NCBI GenBank assembly: GCA_019925095.2
Contig: CM034415.1
Location: 6,419,001-6,483,000, forward strand
Direction of reading: 5' to 3'
From: Dendrolimus kikuchii
Taxonomy: Eukaryota > Arthropoda > Insecta > Lepidoptera > Lasiocampidae
DNA: 64,000 nucleotides
In this document: one piece after another, positions 45,206 to 55,523 of the stretch
How positions within the stretch are numbered: the stretch's first letter is position 1
Layout: every line of letters starts with the position of its first letter
Made by a program: the position numbers and the translations under genes
The notes under the pieces: generated by a model
What the model was told of the DNA's origin: nothing
The model's input: only the letters and a program-made list of their open reading frames with translations
Database searches by the model: none

Positions 45206-45690
45206 TGTTGGCGATGCAGTGGACTGTTGGACTGTAGAGGGTTGGTCGCTGGTTCGGGTAACTGAGCTTCCGAAATAAAACCACCGAAAACGATGTTACA
45301 GGAGGCTTGAACTTCGTAGGCGTCGGCGGGACGGAGCTTCTTCCTTGGCTTATTTTGAACTACGAACTACGGCTTGTCACGAACTAACATATGCGCCTTC
45401 AAGGCGTCTCATATTTATAGAAGCCGCCTCCGCCGACCCCCCGCTTCGTTGTAACATCCCCTTTACTTTATTTTCCTCAATATTACATAAACCAAGCCTT
45501 ATTCTAACTTATTACCATTATACATTTTGGTACACCCTAGATCCTAGCCTATCCTGAGGGTCCTTACATTGTTACGACCCATGGTTTTCGTTTGCGGGAC
45601 GTCGTTATGGGCATTTTCCTCGCCCCCTGCTTCATCACTATAAATATAAAGCGCTGAGCGCTCTTACAGTTACCGCTCACCATAGGGCGC
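45206..45690 (-). mobile_element. Inverted LTR, polypurine tract and 3' untranslated region
   Basis: On the minus strand the LTR runs from TGTTAC (45456) to CAACA (45206), 251 bp, with CTATAAATA as TATA box. It is preceded by a purine tract (45470-45457) and about 215 bp homologous to 2060-2272. It is therefore a 3' end of the same family as the LTR at 2286, in the opposite orientation. It truncates the tandem array on one side and meets the jockey ORF1 region on the other. Confidence 0.82.
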
Positions 45691-45692
45691 AC

Positions 45693-45769
45693 CCCCCTGC
45701 CTACACCCGGCAGGGGGACTAGGGCTACACATTACACACATCCCTCAGGCTGCTCCTGCCTGAGGGATG
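45693..45769 (+). promoter_or_regulatory. Two perfect hairpins before and over an ORF1 start codon
   Basis: CCCCCTGCC (45693-45701) pairs with GGCAGGGGG (45709-45717). CATCCCTCAGGC (45739-45750) pairs with GCCTGAGGGATG (45758-45769) over a 7-base loop. The ATG at 45767-45769 is inside the second stem. The hairpins may belong to the LINE 5' region or to the structured 3' region of the neighbouring LTR element, which has similar hairpins at 1810-2031. Confidence 0.75.
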
Positions 45770-47242
45770 GCAACACCCCAAGATTGGTGGGTTCAAACCC
45801 TCCGTTTACTTGAGAGCCGCGACCCGACTCTCAAGCAGTGGTACTGCCAGGAGATGAAGGGATTCCTCCCCATGATGGAGATAATCCCTCCGTCTCCAGC
45901 AGCCACCGCGAAAGCCGCGTCTTCCGCGCCGCCCCCCAAGGCCCCTAAGGCCGGACCATCCAAGGCTCTTAAAGCCGCTGCCCCCGTGGCCCCTAAGGCC
46001 CCCGCGACCCCAGTAGTCACTCAGGCTAAAACCCCAACGGCCACTTCGGCCACCCCTACCGCGGCCGCGCCCGCACCCACCCCCGCCCCCGCCATTACCG
46101 AATCTCCCACTGTCGCTTCAGCCGCGTCTGAAAGCGACATGGAGATCGACCCCTCCACCCAAACCGGTGACGATGACGGCTTCCAAGTCGTCACGAACCG
46201 TAAGGCCAAGAAGCGACTGCTTAACAGCTCGCCTCAAGGCCACGTCGATAAGGAGCCCAAACAGGCCAAGACCAAGGCCGATAGCCAGCCCCGCCGCGAA
46301 CGACTTCCGCCCCCTCTAATTATTAGAGACGAACATCTCTGGAGAGATGTACCCACCTCTCTCCCCGCCCATAACATCGTGCTGAAAGAGGCACATGATA
46401 TCCAGCACGGCATTAAAGTCGTCTTACAGACCCCGGCCGACCATGGCGCCCTTACCCGCATTCTAATTGACAGAAATGTCAATTATTACACTTACGCTCT
46501 CGAGGAAGAGAAGCGCCTCCGCGTTGTCATACACGGCCTTTCCCAGGAGCTCGAAACCTCCTACATCTTGGAGGACCTCCAAGCCCAAAACCTCCCTGTG
46601 CATGAGGTTCACCGCATGCACAAAGGAAACTCAGACCGGACGCCATATAACATGGTGCTCGTGATCCTCGACCGTTCAAACCGAGGCAAGGCGATCTTCA
46701 GCCTAAAGAGCGTCTGCGGTCTCACTAATCTCCGCTTCGAGCGTCCCTACAACAACCAGACCCCCCGGCAATGCCACCGTTGCCAACTATATGGGCACTC
46801 GGCAAATCACTGCCACTCCCGCCCGAGATGCGTCAAGTGCCTCGGGGATCACGGGACCAGTGATTGCACACGGACTCGGGAATCCCCCAACCCTCCGGCC
46901 TGCATTCTCTGCGGACAAACCGGACATCCCGCTAACTAACGCGGGTGCCCGGCCGCCCCCAAATTTAAAAAGAACGCTAAGCGTTCTCCCCCAGCCTCCA
47001 AGGCCGCCCCCAAACGTCCGGCATTCGTGCCTGCACCTCTCCCGGCGTTCAACGCTTGGACAGGTTTTCCCGCCCTGCCTACCCAGGCCAGAGCCCCGAT
47101 GCCCCTCATGAGGCCCCAACCTCAACCCGTGACAATGCCGCCCCCCACAGGTGCTCCCTCTTCCATCTCGGAGGACCTCGCCTTGGTAACACAGTTTGCC
47201 AAGTCGCTACCCTTCGACCTGAAGGAGGTAACTATGCATTGA
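45767..47242 (+). pseudogene. Jockey-clade ORF1 (gag-like) of another LINE family, one stop, 3' truncated
   Basis: MATPQDWWVQ starts a 390-codon frame with an Ala/Pro-rich region, a PRE_C2HC-type domain (VIHGLSQELETSYILEDLQA) and zinc knuckles (CHRCQLYGHSANHC, CVKCLGDHGTSDC, CILCGQTGHPAN). A TAA at 46937-46939 replaces the residue after HPAN; the frame then continues (RGCPAAPKFKKNAK) to 47242. LINE homology ends near 47232, where palindrome sequence starts and supplies the final Met-His-stop. ORF2 is absent. A LINE that keeps its 5' part and loses its 3' part is not normal 5' truncation, so a later rearrangement is likely. Confidence 0.85.
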
Positions 47243-47913
47243 AGATGATGATCTACCTCAACAATCACAAGAAAATAAACAAAAACGAAAATAGCAGCTG
47301 TTTAGAATTTTGTAGCGAAAGTAAAAATGTAGAACATGACAAAGAAAACAAAAGAAATAATGATAACCTAACACCCACTCAAATAGAACAACAATCTCAA
47401 AAAATCGTTTGGAGTCAGGCACTAAAATTGAAAACCCAGTTTGTCTAAATCGTTGACTTACGTTGTGACACGTAAAATAGCTTGCAGTAAATGTAAAAAC
47501 CCCTCATCATTGCACAACTCAGTAAAGTGTATGAGCTGTAAAAAATGCTTTTGTGTAACGTGCACAGAAAGTCAATCTTATTTTGACTACATATGCAATA
47601 TTTGTTTTGGAAAAGATTAAGCTCATGTTTTAGAGAGTTAAGTAGTATTAAAGTCGTTCATTAAAGTGGTTCAAAATTTCATGTTAGAGAGTGTATTGAT
47701 TAATTAATTCTGTTAGCTGTACTGAATCCATGATAACAGGTTGTGCATTGTCGATGTCCCTGGCACCCAGTATAGTTAATATGTGATACAAATAACACTT
47801 TATACTGAAGCTACTAAAAGTATGTTAAATTTTGGCTGTGTTAAGGTGAAAGCTTAGTGGTAGCCCGCGAAATTCAAATTTTTTTCTGTTTTTGACAATT
47901 CACAGGTTAGCGT
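47233..47913 (+). repeat. Left arm of a large palindrome
   Basis: From tatgcattgaagatgatgat to cacaggttagcgt it is the near-identical inverse of 48031-48699. It carries the 3' end of the transposon gene described at 48311-49985, with small indels; its stop TAA is at 47618-47620. Confidence 0.92.
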
Positions 47914-48030
47914 ACATAATTATCAATTATCAATTTTTATTAAAATTTCATTGATTATTCGTAGGTTTATAATGATGTTAATACTTACTTGTTATTGTCG
48001 CGAATCATATTTTGATCAAGTTACAACCTG
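47914..48030. other. 117-bp unique spacer of the palindrome
   Basis: AT-rich and unrelated on the two sides; homology of the arms ends sharply at gttagcgt and acgctaac. Confidence 0.85.
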
Positions 48031-48699
48031 ACGCTAACCTGTGAATTGCCAAAAACAGAAGAAAATTTGAATTTCGCGGGCTACCACTAAGATTTCACCT
48101 TAACACAGCCAAAATTTAACATACTTTTAGTAGCTTCAGTATAAAGTCTTATTTGTATCACATATTAACTATACTGGGTGCCAGGGACATCGACGATGCA
48201 CAACCTGTTATCATGGATTCAGTACAGCTAACAGAATTAATTAAACAATACACTCTCTAACATGAAATTCTGAACCACTTTAATACTACTTAACTCTCTA
48301 AAACATGAGCTTAATCTTCTCCAAAACAAATATTGCATATGTAGTCAAAATAAGATTGACTTTCTGTGCACGTTACACAAAAGTATTTTTTACAGCTCAT
48401 ACACTTTACTGAATTGTGCAATGATGAGGGGATTTTACATTTACTGCAAGCTATTTTACGTGTCACAACGTAAGTCAACGATTTAGACAAAATGGGTTTT
48501 TCAATTTTAGTGCCTGACTCTAAACGATTTTTTGATATTGTTATTCTATTTGAGTGGGTGTTAGGTTATCATTATTTCTTTTGTTTTCTTTGACATGTTC
48601 TACATTTTTACTTTCGCTACAAAATTCTAAACAGCTGCTATTTTCGTTTTTGTTTATTTTCATGTGATTCTTGAGGTAGATCATCATCTTCAATGCATA
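48031..48699 (-). repeat. Right arm of a large palindrome
   Basis: The 669-bp inverse copy of 47233-47913. It is contiguous with the rest of the transposon gene to its right, so this arm is the original and the left arm the duplicate or a second insertion. Confidence 0.92.
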
Positions 48700-49985
48700 T
48701 AATTGGTAAGTCAGTAGTCATGTTAATATCGTTTATGAAACAGTGATCAATGCTAAAATTTGTAGATTGAGGTAGCATAAGTGATTGTGTCTCGTTATTT
48801 ATGTCGACTTGGAAGTTTGTTTCTTGAGGTTCGTGTTCAACATGCGCATCCACTACAAAATTTTGTATAATTGCTGTTTCATTTGAGTCATTGGGGTCAA
48901 ATTGTGGCAAAACATTTGTTTTTTTTTCAAATTTATGTTTGATTGGGTCATAGCAAGTACAAGACATTTTAGTTGAACTACAAAAGCAACTCAATATACG
49001 ATGCTGAAAATGATCGTTGCCTCGCTTACAAATAACCTGATGGATGTTCATTGTTCCTTTTATTGTTTTAAGATTATTAGGTATACATTCTTTTATAGCA
49101 TTAATTTCTGTTTCAGTTATGTACATCACATTTACAGCTTTAACTGCAGACTGCAATGCCAAATACACATCTGCAGCGCTTACAATATCCTGCCCGTAAG
49201 AAACTTGTCTGTCGAGGCACCTTTTACAGCTCCTCCAATGGCATCAGCCACCCCTTTCCCATGGCCGCTCTCGAAAAACGACTAAGTGATATCAACATTA
49301 TAGAATGACGAAAAATAATTAATCAAAAAAAAGTTTTGTTTGACGTTATTGAGAACTGGGTCCGTCAGAGAATATGTGAATTCTTTTAATATTCGAAACG
49401 AAAGTCTTACCTAAATTTATAATTGGCTTTAGATGAGCACATATAGCATGTAGCTGGTGCACATTGGACGGTGATACAGTGCAAAAGGACTTTTGCCCTC
49501 CTTTAAAAAATATTACACCAGTATGCAGAGTAACTTGCGTCTTTGATGCACCAAAGTGCATCGACTGTACCTCTTCTGACATTTTGCATTCATAATTGTG
49601 GATGGCTATTTCGTCTTCCATCAAGCTGTCAATACAGATTTTGTAAGATTTTGCTTGATGTGACGCATTAAAACTGTGTTTTTTAAATCCGGCGATGTCA
49701 GCTTCAAATAGTTTTATTAATTGTGTAACTGTTGCGTTCTTGAGCGACTTAACAGTCTTTTTGGTGTTGACTTCTTGTTTTCCGTCTTCGGTATTTTTTT
49801 TTATATGAGTGATTTTTCGTTTCACACATTTGCCACGTAATATTTTGATCGCCTGAACTTTCTAAATCATAGTTAATTAAAATATTGTTATAACAGTTAT
49901 TGGTGGCAATTGCACCTCGGGTTTGTAAATGAAAATTCGACGTAATAATGGACTGTATAATTATTATTAAATTATAAATGTACAT
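48311..49985 (-). pseudogene. Decayed DNA-transposon-type gene of unassigned family
   Basis: Minus-strand frames in order: 49985-49749, 49825-49346 (LIKLFEADIAGFKKHSFNAS, ending IHIFSDGPSSQ then a stop), a short stretch with a second stop before SFFESGHGKGVADAIGGAVK, a one-base loss near 49225, 49168-48638 (VYLALQSAVKAVNVMY, CFCSSTKMSCTCYDP), and a tail with a Cys-rich zinc-ribbon-like end (CSKCKNPSS, CMSCKK, CVTC, CNICFG) stopping at 48311. SDGPxxQ and HGKGxxDxxG motifs recur in many uncharacterised insect transposon proteins, so a transposase is likely, but I cannot name the superfamily. It has at least two stops and two frameshifts. Confidence 0.7.
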
Positions 49986-50115
49986 TTAAAGAGTAGAACA
50001 AAGTATGCAAGGGAGTTGAGTACAATATATGAATAGCTGAGTGGCTGAATTCAAAGTCGTTCTTGATGTAGTATCCTTCAGACAGACTTTCCTTCAACTC
50101 GCCGATTCTGTATGC
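49986..50115. other. Flank between the transposon gene and LINE copy 2
   Basis: Contains gatgtagtatccttcagaca; nothing coding. It is not shared with the 3' flank of LINE copy 1. Confidence 0.5.
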
Positions 50116-50405
50116 ATCGACGTGTTGGTGAGGGGGCTTCGAGCTGGGGGCTCTTTACCCCGGCTGCAGCTCGGAGGGCAACTACCCTCCGGTATCTTTG
50201 TAGGGGAGCCGCCGTGGTGTCGGCGGCTCGCGTGGGCCAATCCGCGGCTTTCGGTGGCCTTCACGGCTTTGCGTGGGCTACGTCAGCGGCGTAGGTTGGC
50301 CAGTCTTGGCTTCCGATGGCCTTCCCGGGCTTCGGTTGGCCATCATTGGCGTCTGGTGGCCTATCTGTGGCGTTAGGGGCATAAATCGCGACCTCTTACA
50401 TCACC

Positions 50406-53138
50406 CTAATCCCGGCGAATGAGGTCACGTGGGGTCGATAGCCAGGTTTTTCTTCTACCCTCTGGAGGTCGCGCATGTAGCGGGGCGATCACGTTCAGGT
50501 GAGTATGGCGGCAGTTGTCGGCGCGGTCGAACATACGACGCGCCGACATCACCACGAACTCCACCGACGGGACGCCCGTGTCGCGAGCGATGACGTCATT
50601 CCTGACGTATCGACCCGCATCCGTGCACATTCGCAAGGTGATGTTTTGCTGCTTCTGTAGCAGCTTCTTATTGGTGACCAAGCACAGCGCATACCATGCC
50701 GGAGCTGCGTATGTGAGCCTCGAGCGGAGATAGGTCTTGTAAACCCCGATCTTCGTCCTCAGAGGCAATCTGGACGAGTGGACAGGTCGGAGCAGGGCTC
50801 TGGCGGCTCGTGTGTTATTCACAGCCTTTCCCACTTCGAGCCGCATGCTCAACGACCTGTCGATGTGTGCCCCGAGGTATTGGACCGAGGTCTGCCACTC
50901 GATCTCCTGGCCTCGAAGCTGGAGCTGCTTCGGCATGATCCGTCGGCGTGTGACTGGTAGCGCGGCAGTCTTCCCCACGTTGACCGCCATGCGCCACCTG
51001 TCCAACCACGCCGGTATCTTGTCGAGCATGCGCTGCATTCGGCGAGCTGCGTGATCGGCATTCATAGAGGTCGCGATATAGGCGCTGTCGTCTGCGTACA
51101 ACGCCAGCATTATATCCGATTCCCCGGGTCGTAACGAGCCCTCTAGGGTCGGGATGTCGTCTGTGTACAGACCATATAATGCTGGCGACAGACAGCTGCC
51201 TTGGGGAACACCGGCAGAAATTGTACGCTTTTGCGATGTGATCGTTTGCTCTACCGAAACATAAAAGTCCCGGCCGTGTAGAAATGATGCTATTAGTTTC
51301 ACTATAGCGTGCGGTGTAGTTGTTTTTATTAATTTAAATATGAGTCCTTTATGCCACACCCTGTCGAAGGCCTTCTCGACGTCGAGGAACACGGCGACGG
51401 AGTCTCTGCCTTCGTTCAGGGCTGTGGCAAGGTGGTGTAGCACGCGCACCAACTGGAGCGTGATCGAGTGGCTGCTGCGGAATCCAAATTGCTCCGCGCG
51501 TGGCTCGATATGCGGAACCAGGCGCCGCAGCAGCAAACGCTCAAACAGTTTGGCCAAGTGTGGCTGTAGTGTTACCGGCCGGTAACTCGCGGGCAGGCGC
51601 CGATCCTTGCCCGGTTTCGGGAGCATAACGACCTTGCCTGTCTTCCAGGCGTCGGGGAAGTGGCTGGTCCTGAGAATTCCGTTGAAAAGGCGCGCGAGCG
51701 CCGCGAAGCCTCTTCTAGGCAGGAATCTCAGGGCTTCCGTGGGTGTCCCGTCGCAACCCGGCGCTTTCCGCCTGGGGAGACGTAGCGCCGCCTTTCGGAC
51801 TTCGGCCGGGGAGATGAACGCCTCCCCGCCGAGCGGCTCGTGTGGGCGCGACAGGAACTCTGTAGCCTCCCTCTCGACGCGCTGGTGGTGTTCCCTTATT
51901 TCATCCGATACCCCTGCTGGGACTGGGTGTGGCTGGAATTGCGTCTCCAAATGGTCGGCGAGAATCTCAGCACGATCCATTGGCGCAAACCGCCTCTGAC
52001 CCTGGGCATCCAGCAGTGGGTACGTGGGTATTGGCGGCCTTTGTAGAGCTCGGTTTAACGAGTGCAAGTCCGTGGCGTGTTCGGACACCCGGTCGATGAC
52101 ACTCTCCCAGATCTCGCCTCGCCATGTCTTCACGGCCTCTGAGACCTGGGCTGTTAAGGCGTTCAGCCTAGCCTTGAGCACCGGACATCTGGTTCTGGCC
52201 CACAAGCGCCGGAGTGCGCGCTTGTGGCTGATGTCCTGGCTGAGCCGGGCTGGGAGCTCTGGACGTCTGCTCCGCGGTGTGAACATCGTAGTTGCGGCGT
52301 CCCTAGCGGCCTCCATCCGCTCCATGATGAGCCTGGTGGCTCGCTCGACCTCCTCTGGAGCGGAGAGGCCTCCTAGGGGGATGGTCTGCTCCATACTTTT
52401 CGTGTATGCTGCCCAATCTATTCTTGCACGCTGCTCTCTCGGCGGTACTGCCACCGCCGCCAATGCAAGCGTGACAAGTATTGGGAGGTGCTGCGTATCT
52501 AGGTCGTACAGCACCTCCGCGTGGATTGGGCAGTTTATATTTTGGTGTACTACGATTTCCAACACATCCGCACTGTAGCGAGTGTTGTTTGGGATATGGG
52601 TAGGTGCACCCGGTCCGAGCACCGTGAGGCCGATGTGTTCGGCGTCCTGCATCAGCCTCCCGCCCGTCGGGTTAATGACCCTTGACCCCCACGCGTGATG
52701 TTTCGCGTTCAAATCCGCCATCAACACTGTGGGGGTCGTTCCACAAAATATATTCTCTAAATCAGTGCGGTGCCATCGGGGGCCTGGCGGTCTGTAGCCG
52801 GCGAAAATCTTCGCCTCCCTACCCGCGGCCTTTATGAGTACCCCGATGGCGCGGAGCTCCTGGAAGTCGGGATGCGGCAACTCATCGTGTACGATGTCTC
52901 GCCTCACTAGGACCGCCGTGCCCCTATACGATCGGCCCAGGGGCGAGACTTCATCACGCCTGTACACGATGTAGTTTGGCATCTTGAATGTAACAGTAGG
53001 CCGGAGTTTTGTCTCGCCCAGGAGTATAATATGAATATCCTGCAACTGGGCGAGATTGCGCAGCTGGGCCTCGTTACCCGCCACTCCTCCGGGGTTCCAA
53101 TAAAGCAGTCTCAACTGCCCCGAGTTTGCACTATCCAT
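50406..53138 (-). CDS. Jockey-clade LINE ORF2: endonuclease and reverse transcriptase
   Basis: 910 codons without interruption. The N-terminal exonuclease-endonuclease-phosphatase domain (about 10-230) has LLYWNPGGV, LGETKLRP and MADLNAKHHAWGS; it nicks target DNA. The RT domain (about 500-760) has KPGKDRRLPASYRPVTL, GFRSSHS, FLDVEKAFDRVWHKG, AGVPQGSCLSP and catalytic YADD (51098-51087). The C-terminus has the jockey-type YLGAHIDRSL and YLRSRLTYAAPAWYAL. The ATG shares its A with the last base of the ORF1 TAA (TAATG at 53138), which suggests termination-reinitiation. All key residues are present, so this ORF may encode an active enzyme; the broken ORF1 argues against autonomous movement of this copy. 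Confidence 0.95.
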   Translation of the reverse strand: MDSANSGQLRLLYWNPGGVAGNEAQLRNLAQLQDIHIILLGETKLRPTVTFKMPNYIVYRRDEVSPLGRSYRGTAVLVRRDIVHDELPHPDFQELRAIGVLIKAAGREAKIFAGYRPPGPRWHRTDLENIFCGTTPTVLMADLNAKHHAWGSRVINPTGGRLMQDAEHIGLTVLGPGAPTHIPNNTRYSADVLEIVVHQNINCPIHAEVLYDLDTQHLPILVTLALAAVAVPPREQRARIDWAAYTKSMEQTIPLGGLSAPEEVERATRLIMERMEAARDAATTMFTPRSRRPELPARLSQDISHKRALRRLWARTRCPVLKARLNALTAQVSEAVKTWRGEIWESVIDRVSEHATDLHSLNRALQRPPIPTYPLLDAQGQRRFAPMDRAEILADHLETQFQPHPVPAGVSDEIREHHQRVEREATEFLSRPHEPLGGEAFISPAEVRKAALRLPRRKAPGCDGTPTEALRFLPRRGFAALARLFNGILRTSHFPDAWKTGKVVMLPKPGKDRRLPASYRPVTLQPHLAKLFERLLLRRLVPHIEPRAEQFGFRSSHSITLQLVRVLHHLATALNEGRDSVAVFLDVEKAFDRVWHKGLIFKLIKTTTPHAIVKLIASFLHGRDFYVSVEQTITSQKRTISAGVPQGSCLSPALYGLYTDDIPTLEGSLRPGESDIMLALYADDSAYIATSMNADHAARRMQRMLDKIPAWLDRWRMAVNVGKTAALPVTRRRIMPKQLQLRGQEIEWQTSVQYLGAHIDRSLSMRLEVGKAVNNTRAARALLRPVHSSRLPLRTKIGVYKTYLRSRLTYAAPAWYALCLVTNKKLLQKQQNITLRMCTDAGRYVRNDVIARDTGVPSVEFVVMSARRMFDRADNCRHTHLNVIAPLHARPPEGRRKTWLSTPRDLIRRD

Positions 53139-55359
53139 TATGGATTAGTTGTCACTCGGGGCAGGATGCGAATCGCCGCCACCTTGAGATCTCCCCTGGT
53201 GGCGATTGTGGAGATCAGTTCCGTCAGGGCCCCGCAGAACTTCTCCATACGGTCCAGACGTTGGAGAATGATCTGCAGCGGGTCCCTGGCGTCGATCCCT
53301 CCTGCTGTTGTAGTGGTTGGTGCGGCAGGAGTGGCGGTACGCCTCGTTCTGCTGCGCGGCTGCCTTTGCGGCAATGGTTGAAATTCCCATGGCTGCTGTT
53401 TCGGCTGCGCTGGTGCAACCGGCCTGGCAGCCAACTCCGACCTCTGTTGTCTCCTGGTGCTCCTTCCAGGTTGTTGACCATCCGACTCCGGCGCGACCTG
53501 GGCGGGTTGTCGGTGTACAAACGATGGTGCTGTTGGTGGCATTTTTTGCCCGCAATGTGCGCAGTTTGCGCGTGGGGCGGGCGTTTGGGCGTGGCTCGAA
53601 CGCGGCCCCGCCTCCTGTGCGGCGATTGGCGCGCGTCGGCGATGTTTGCGCCCCGCCCTGTGTCGCTTCTTGCGTTGCGGCAGGGGGGCGTGTCGGTCGG
53701 TGGGGTCATTGGCCGGAACTGCCAATGTTGCCCCTCCCCCCCTTTCTTGCGGTATGTCTGCCGGAGTCGGGGCGAGCTGGGGGTGCGCTGTCTCCGGCGG
53801 GAGTGGGGCCTGCGCCCGTCTGCGTTCGGCCCTCGTGGGCCTCGGCGGGCGCTTTTCGGCAACTTTTCGGCCTCTCGGCGGGGGTGGGGGGACTGAGGCC
53901 CTCCTCTTCCTCACCTCTTTGAGGTACAGCGGGCATTGTTTATAGCATGCCGCATGAGCCCGCCCGCAGTTAGCACATGTCGGCTTGTCTTGCCGCGGGC
54001 GGGGGCATTCTGATGAGAGGTGCTCCTCCGCGCACCTCACGCATTTCGGCGCTCTGTGGCAGTTATTGGAGGAGTGGCCGAAGCGTTGGCAGCGATGGCA
54101 CTGTGCCACCCCGCTGACCCCCCGCCATCCCTCTATAACTACTCCCGGCATATATAATAATTCCGTGTGGGAATATAGCCGGGAGAGTGCCTCTTGGCTC
54201 TGGTGTTTTAAGGTGGCGTGGAAGAGGCAGCCAGGTCTGCCTCCCACGCCTGGGATATGTTTAACATATAGTACCTCATGGCCCCACTCCTCTAGGGCCA
54301 TTTTGATTTCCTCCGGATCTGTGTCCGGAGGTAGGCCCTTGATGGCCACTTTAGTGGGCTTCTCGGAGTCCACACTGAAGCAGAACCACTGAATTTGTGG
54401 GTCTGCTTGTGTGGCCTCTACGAGGTATTTCTGGACCACCCTGAATTCTTCAGGGCTGGCCGGCATAAAGCGCACCCCTTCCCCGAATGGGCGTGCGCTG
54501 GGAGCATGTCCTAGTTTAGCGTGTAGAGTATTGAAATGCTTTGTCCAATTTGGCATTACATCCACCGTAATAGGTGGATACCCTTTGGGCTTTGTGGGGC
54601 CCACGCTTGTCGGCGGCGCAGCGCCGGCCTGTTCCGGCGTGGAGGTCGCCGTCGGCTCTGTCTGAGTCCGACTCGTACTTGGCCGCGGACTCGTACGTGG
54701 CCGCGGAGTCGGACTCACGCGCGGCGACGCTGCTGCTTCGGCGAAAGAGATGGTATGGCTAGGGCTAATCCTACCTGTGGCTGCGGCTCCGTTGCTCCCA
54801 GCGGCGGTAGTAGCGTCCTTGTTTACGCGGTTGGTGGCGGCGGCTTTCCCGGCGTTAGCGAGGCTCTCCAGCTCCACGTATGACGTGGAGCGCGACGGTG
54901 TCGTGTCCGTCGACGTCGTTGAGCTCTCGCTATCGCTCCTTTCTGTGCCCGAGGTGGCGGAAGTGGAGGCCATCTCCTCTCCGCCGCCCTCTTCTGGGTC
55001 GGACGGCGACGGCGTACTCGCCGTGTCAAGCCGTTTCACACAGTCACTCGGTCACGGTACGAAGTAACGTTATTCTTTCTTCCGGTCTTGATCCTGCAGA
55101 CGCGTAGCCTGTCACTGTCATTCGCCGTGTCAAGCCGTTTCCGCGGCTTTTGCTCTTCCTCTTCCGAGGAAGACCTCCGGCTTTTCTCTCTGACCTGGCG
55201 TGGGCCTCTTTCGCCCCTCTCTGGAGATAAAGCTCCAGCGGGTACGAGCGGGGTCCCGCCTGCGGTGGGGGTAATGGTGGTTCCGGTTTCTATGGGTCGA
55301 TAGACCAGTCTGGGGTCGCGGCTGCTGACCGCAGACTTCCCTGGCGGTTTATCCGCCAT
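53138..55359 (-). pseudogene. Jockey LINE copy 2 ORF1 (gag-like), interrupted near its N-terminus
   Basis: The natural start is MADKPPGKSAVSSRDPRL at 55359. After RKRLDTA an insert brings foreign codons (NDSDRLRVCRIKTGRKNN) and a frame change to a stop near 55036. Past the duplicated 18 bp the proper frame resumes (KRLDTASTPSPSD) and runs 633 codons to 53138. It has a Ser/Thr-rich N-terminus, a PRE_C2HC-type domain (VAIKGLPPDTDPEEIKMAL), three zinc knuckles (CHRCQRFGHSSNNC, CVRCAEEHLSSEC, CANCGRAHAACYKQC) and a basic Arg/Pro-rich tail. An internal Met at 55039 could start a shortened protein with all zinc knuckles. Confidence 0.87.
55019..55141 (-). repeat. Insert X with 18-bp direct repeats inside LINE ORF1
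   Basis: cgccgtgtcaagccgttt occurs at 55019-55036 and 55124-55141; between them are 87 bases (cacacagtcactcggtcacg to ctgtcactgtcatt). The same 87-base sequence joins LINE 5' sequence at 60998-61080, next to the leader of the BEL/Pao element. X is therefore a likely LTR-end segment of that element. Confidence 0.85.
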
Positions 55360-55523
55360 CGGGAACGGTTTGAAAGTGTAACAGCACTAACACTGCATGA
55401 GTCACTATCTCGTAAACAACACAGTTGCCACCGGTACCCTTCTCCAAGAAGGGCTGGTGGTCAACGCACAACACACTCGCGGGCGAGAAAGCGTGCCCCC
55501 GGGAGCTCGACGCGAACGGAGTC

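Larger units (their letters stand above)
50116..55523 (-). mobile_element. Jockey-clade LINE copy 2, near full length
   Basis: The 3' end at 50116 is set by homology with copy 1. The 5' end at 55523 lies about 90 bp short of the copy 1 start. ORF2 is intact; ORF1 is interrupted by an 87-bp insert and an 18-bp duplication at 55019-55141. It abuts 41 bp of a BEL/Pao LTR at 55524. No clear target duplication was found. Confidence 0.87.

Noticed and set aside
50041..50115. LINE copy 2 inserted in an rRNA or other specific target
   Set aside because: The flank does not look like rRNA, and copy 1 has an unrelated 3' flank, so site-specific insertion is not supported.
53126..53896. 256-codon plus-strand open frame over LINE copy 2 ORF1
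   Set aside because: It is antisense to a well-supported ORF1 with zinc knuckles; GC-rich codons leave few stops on the other strand. The same shadow occurs at 40169-40966 in copy 1.
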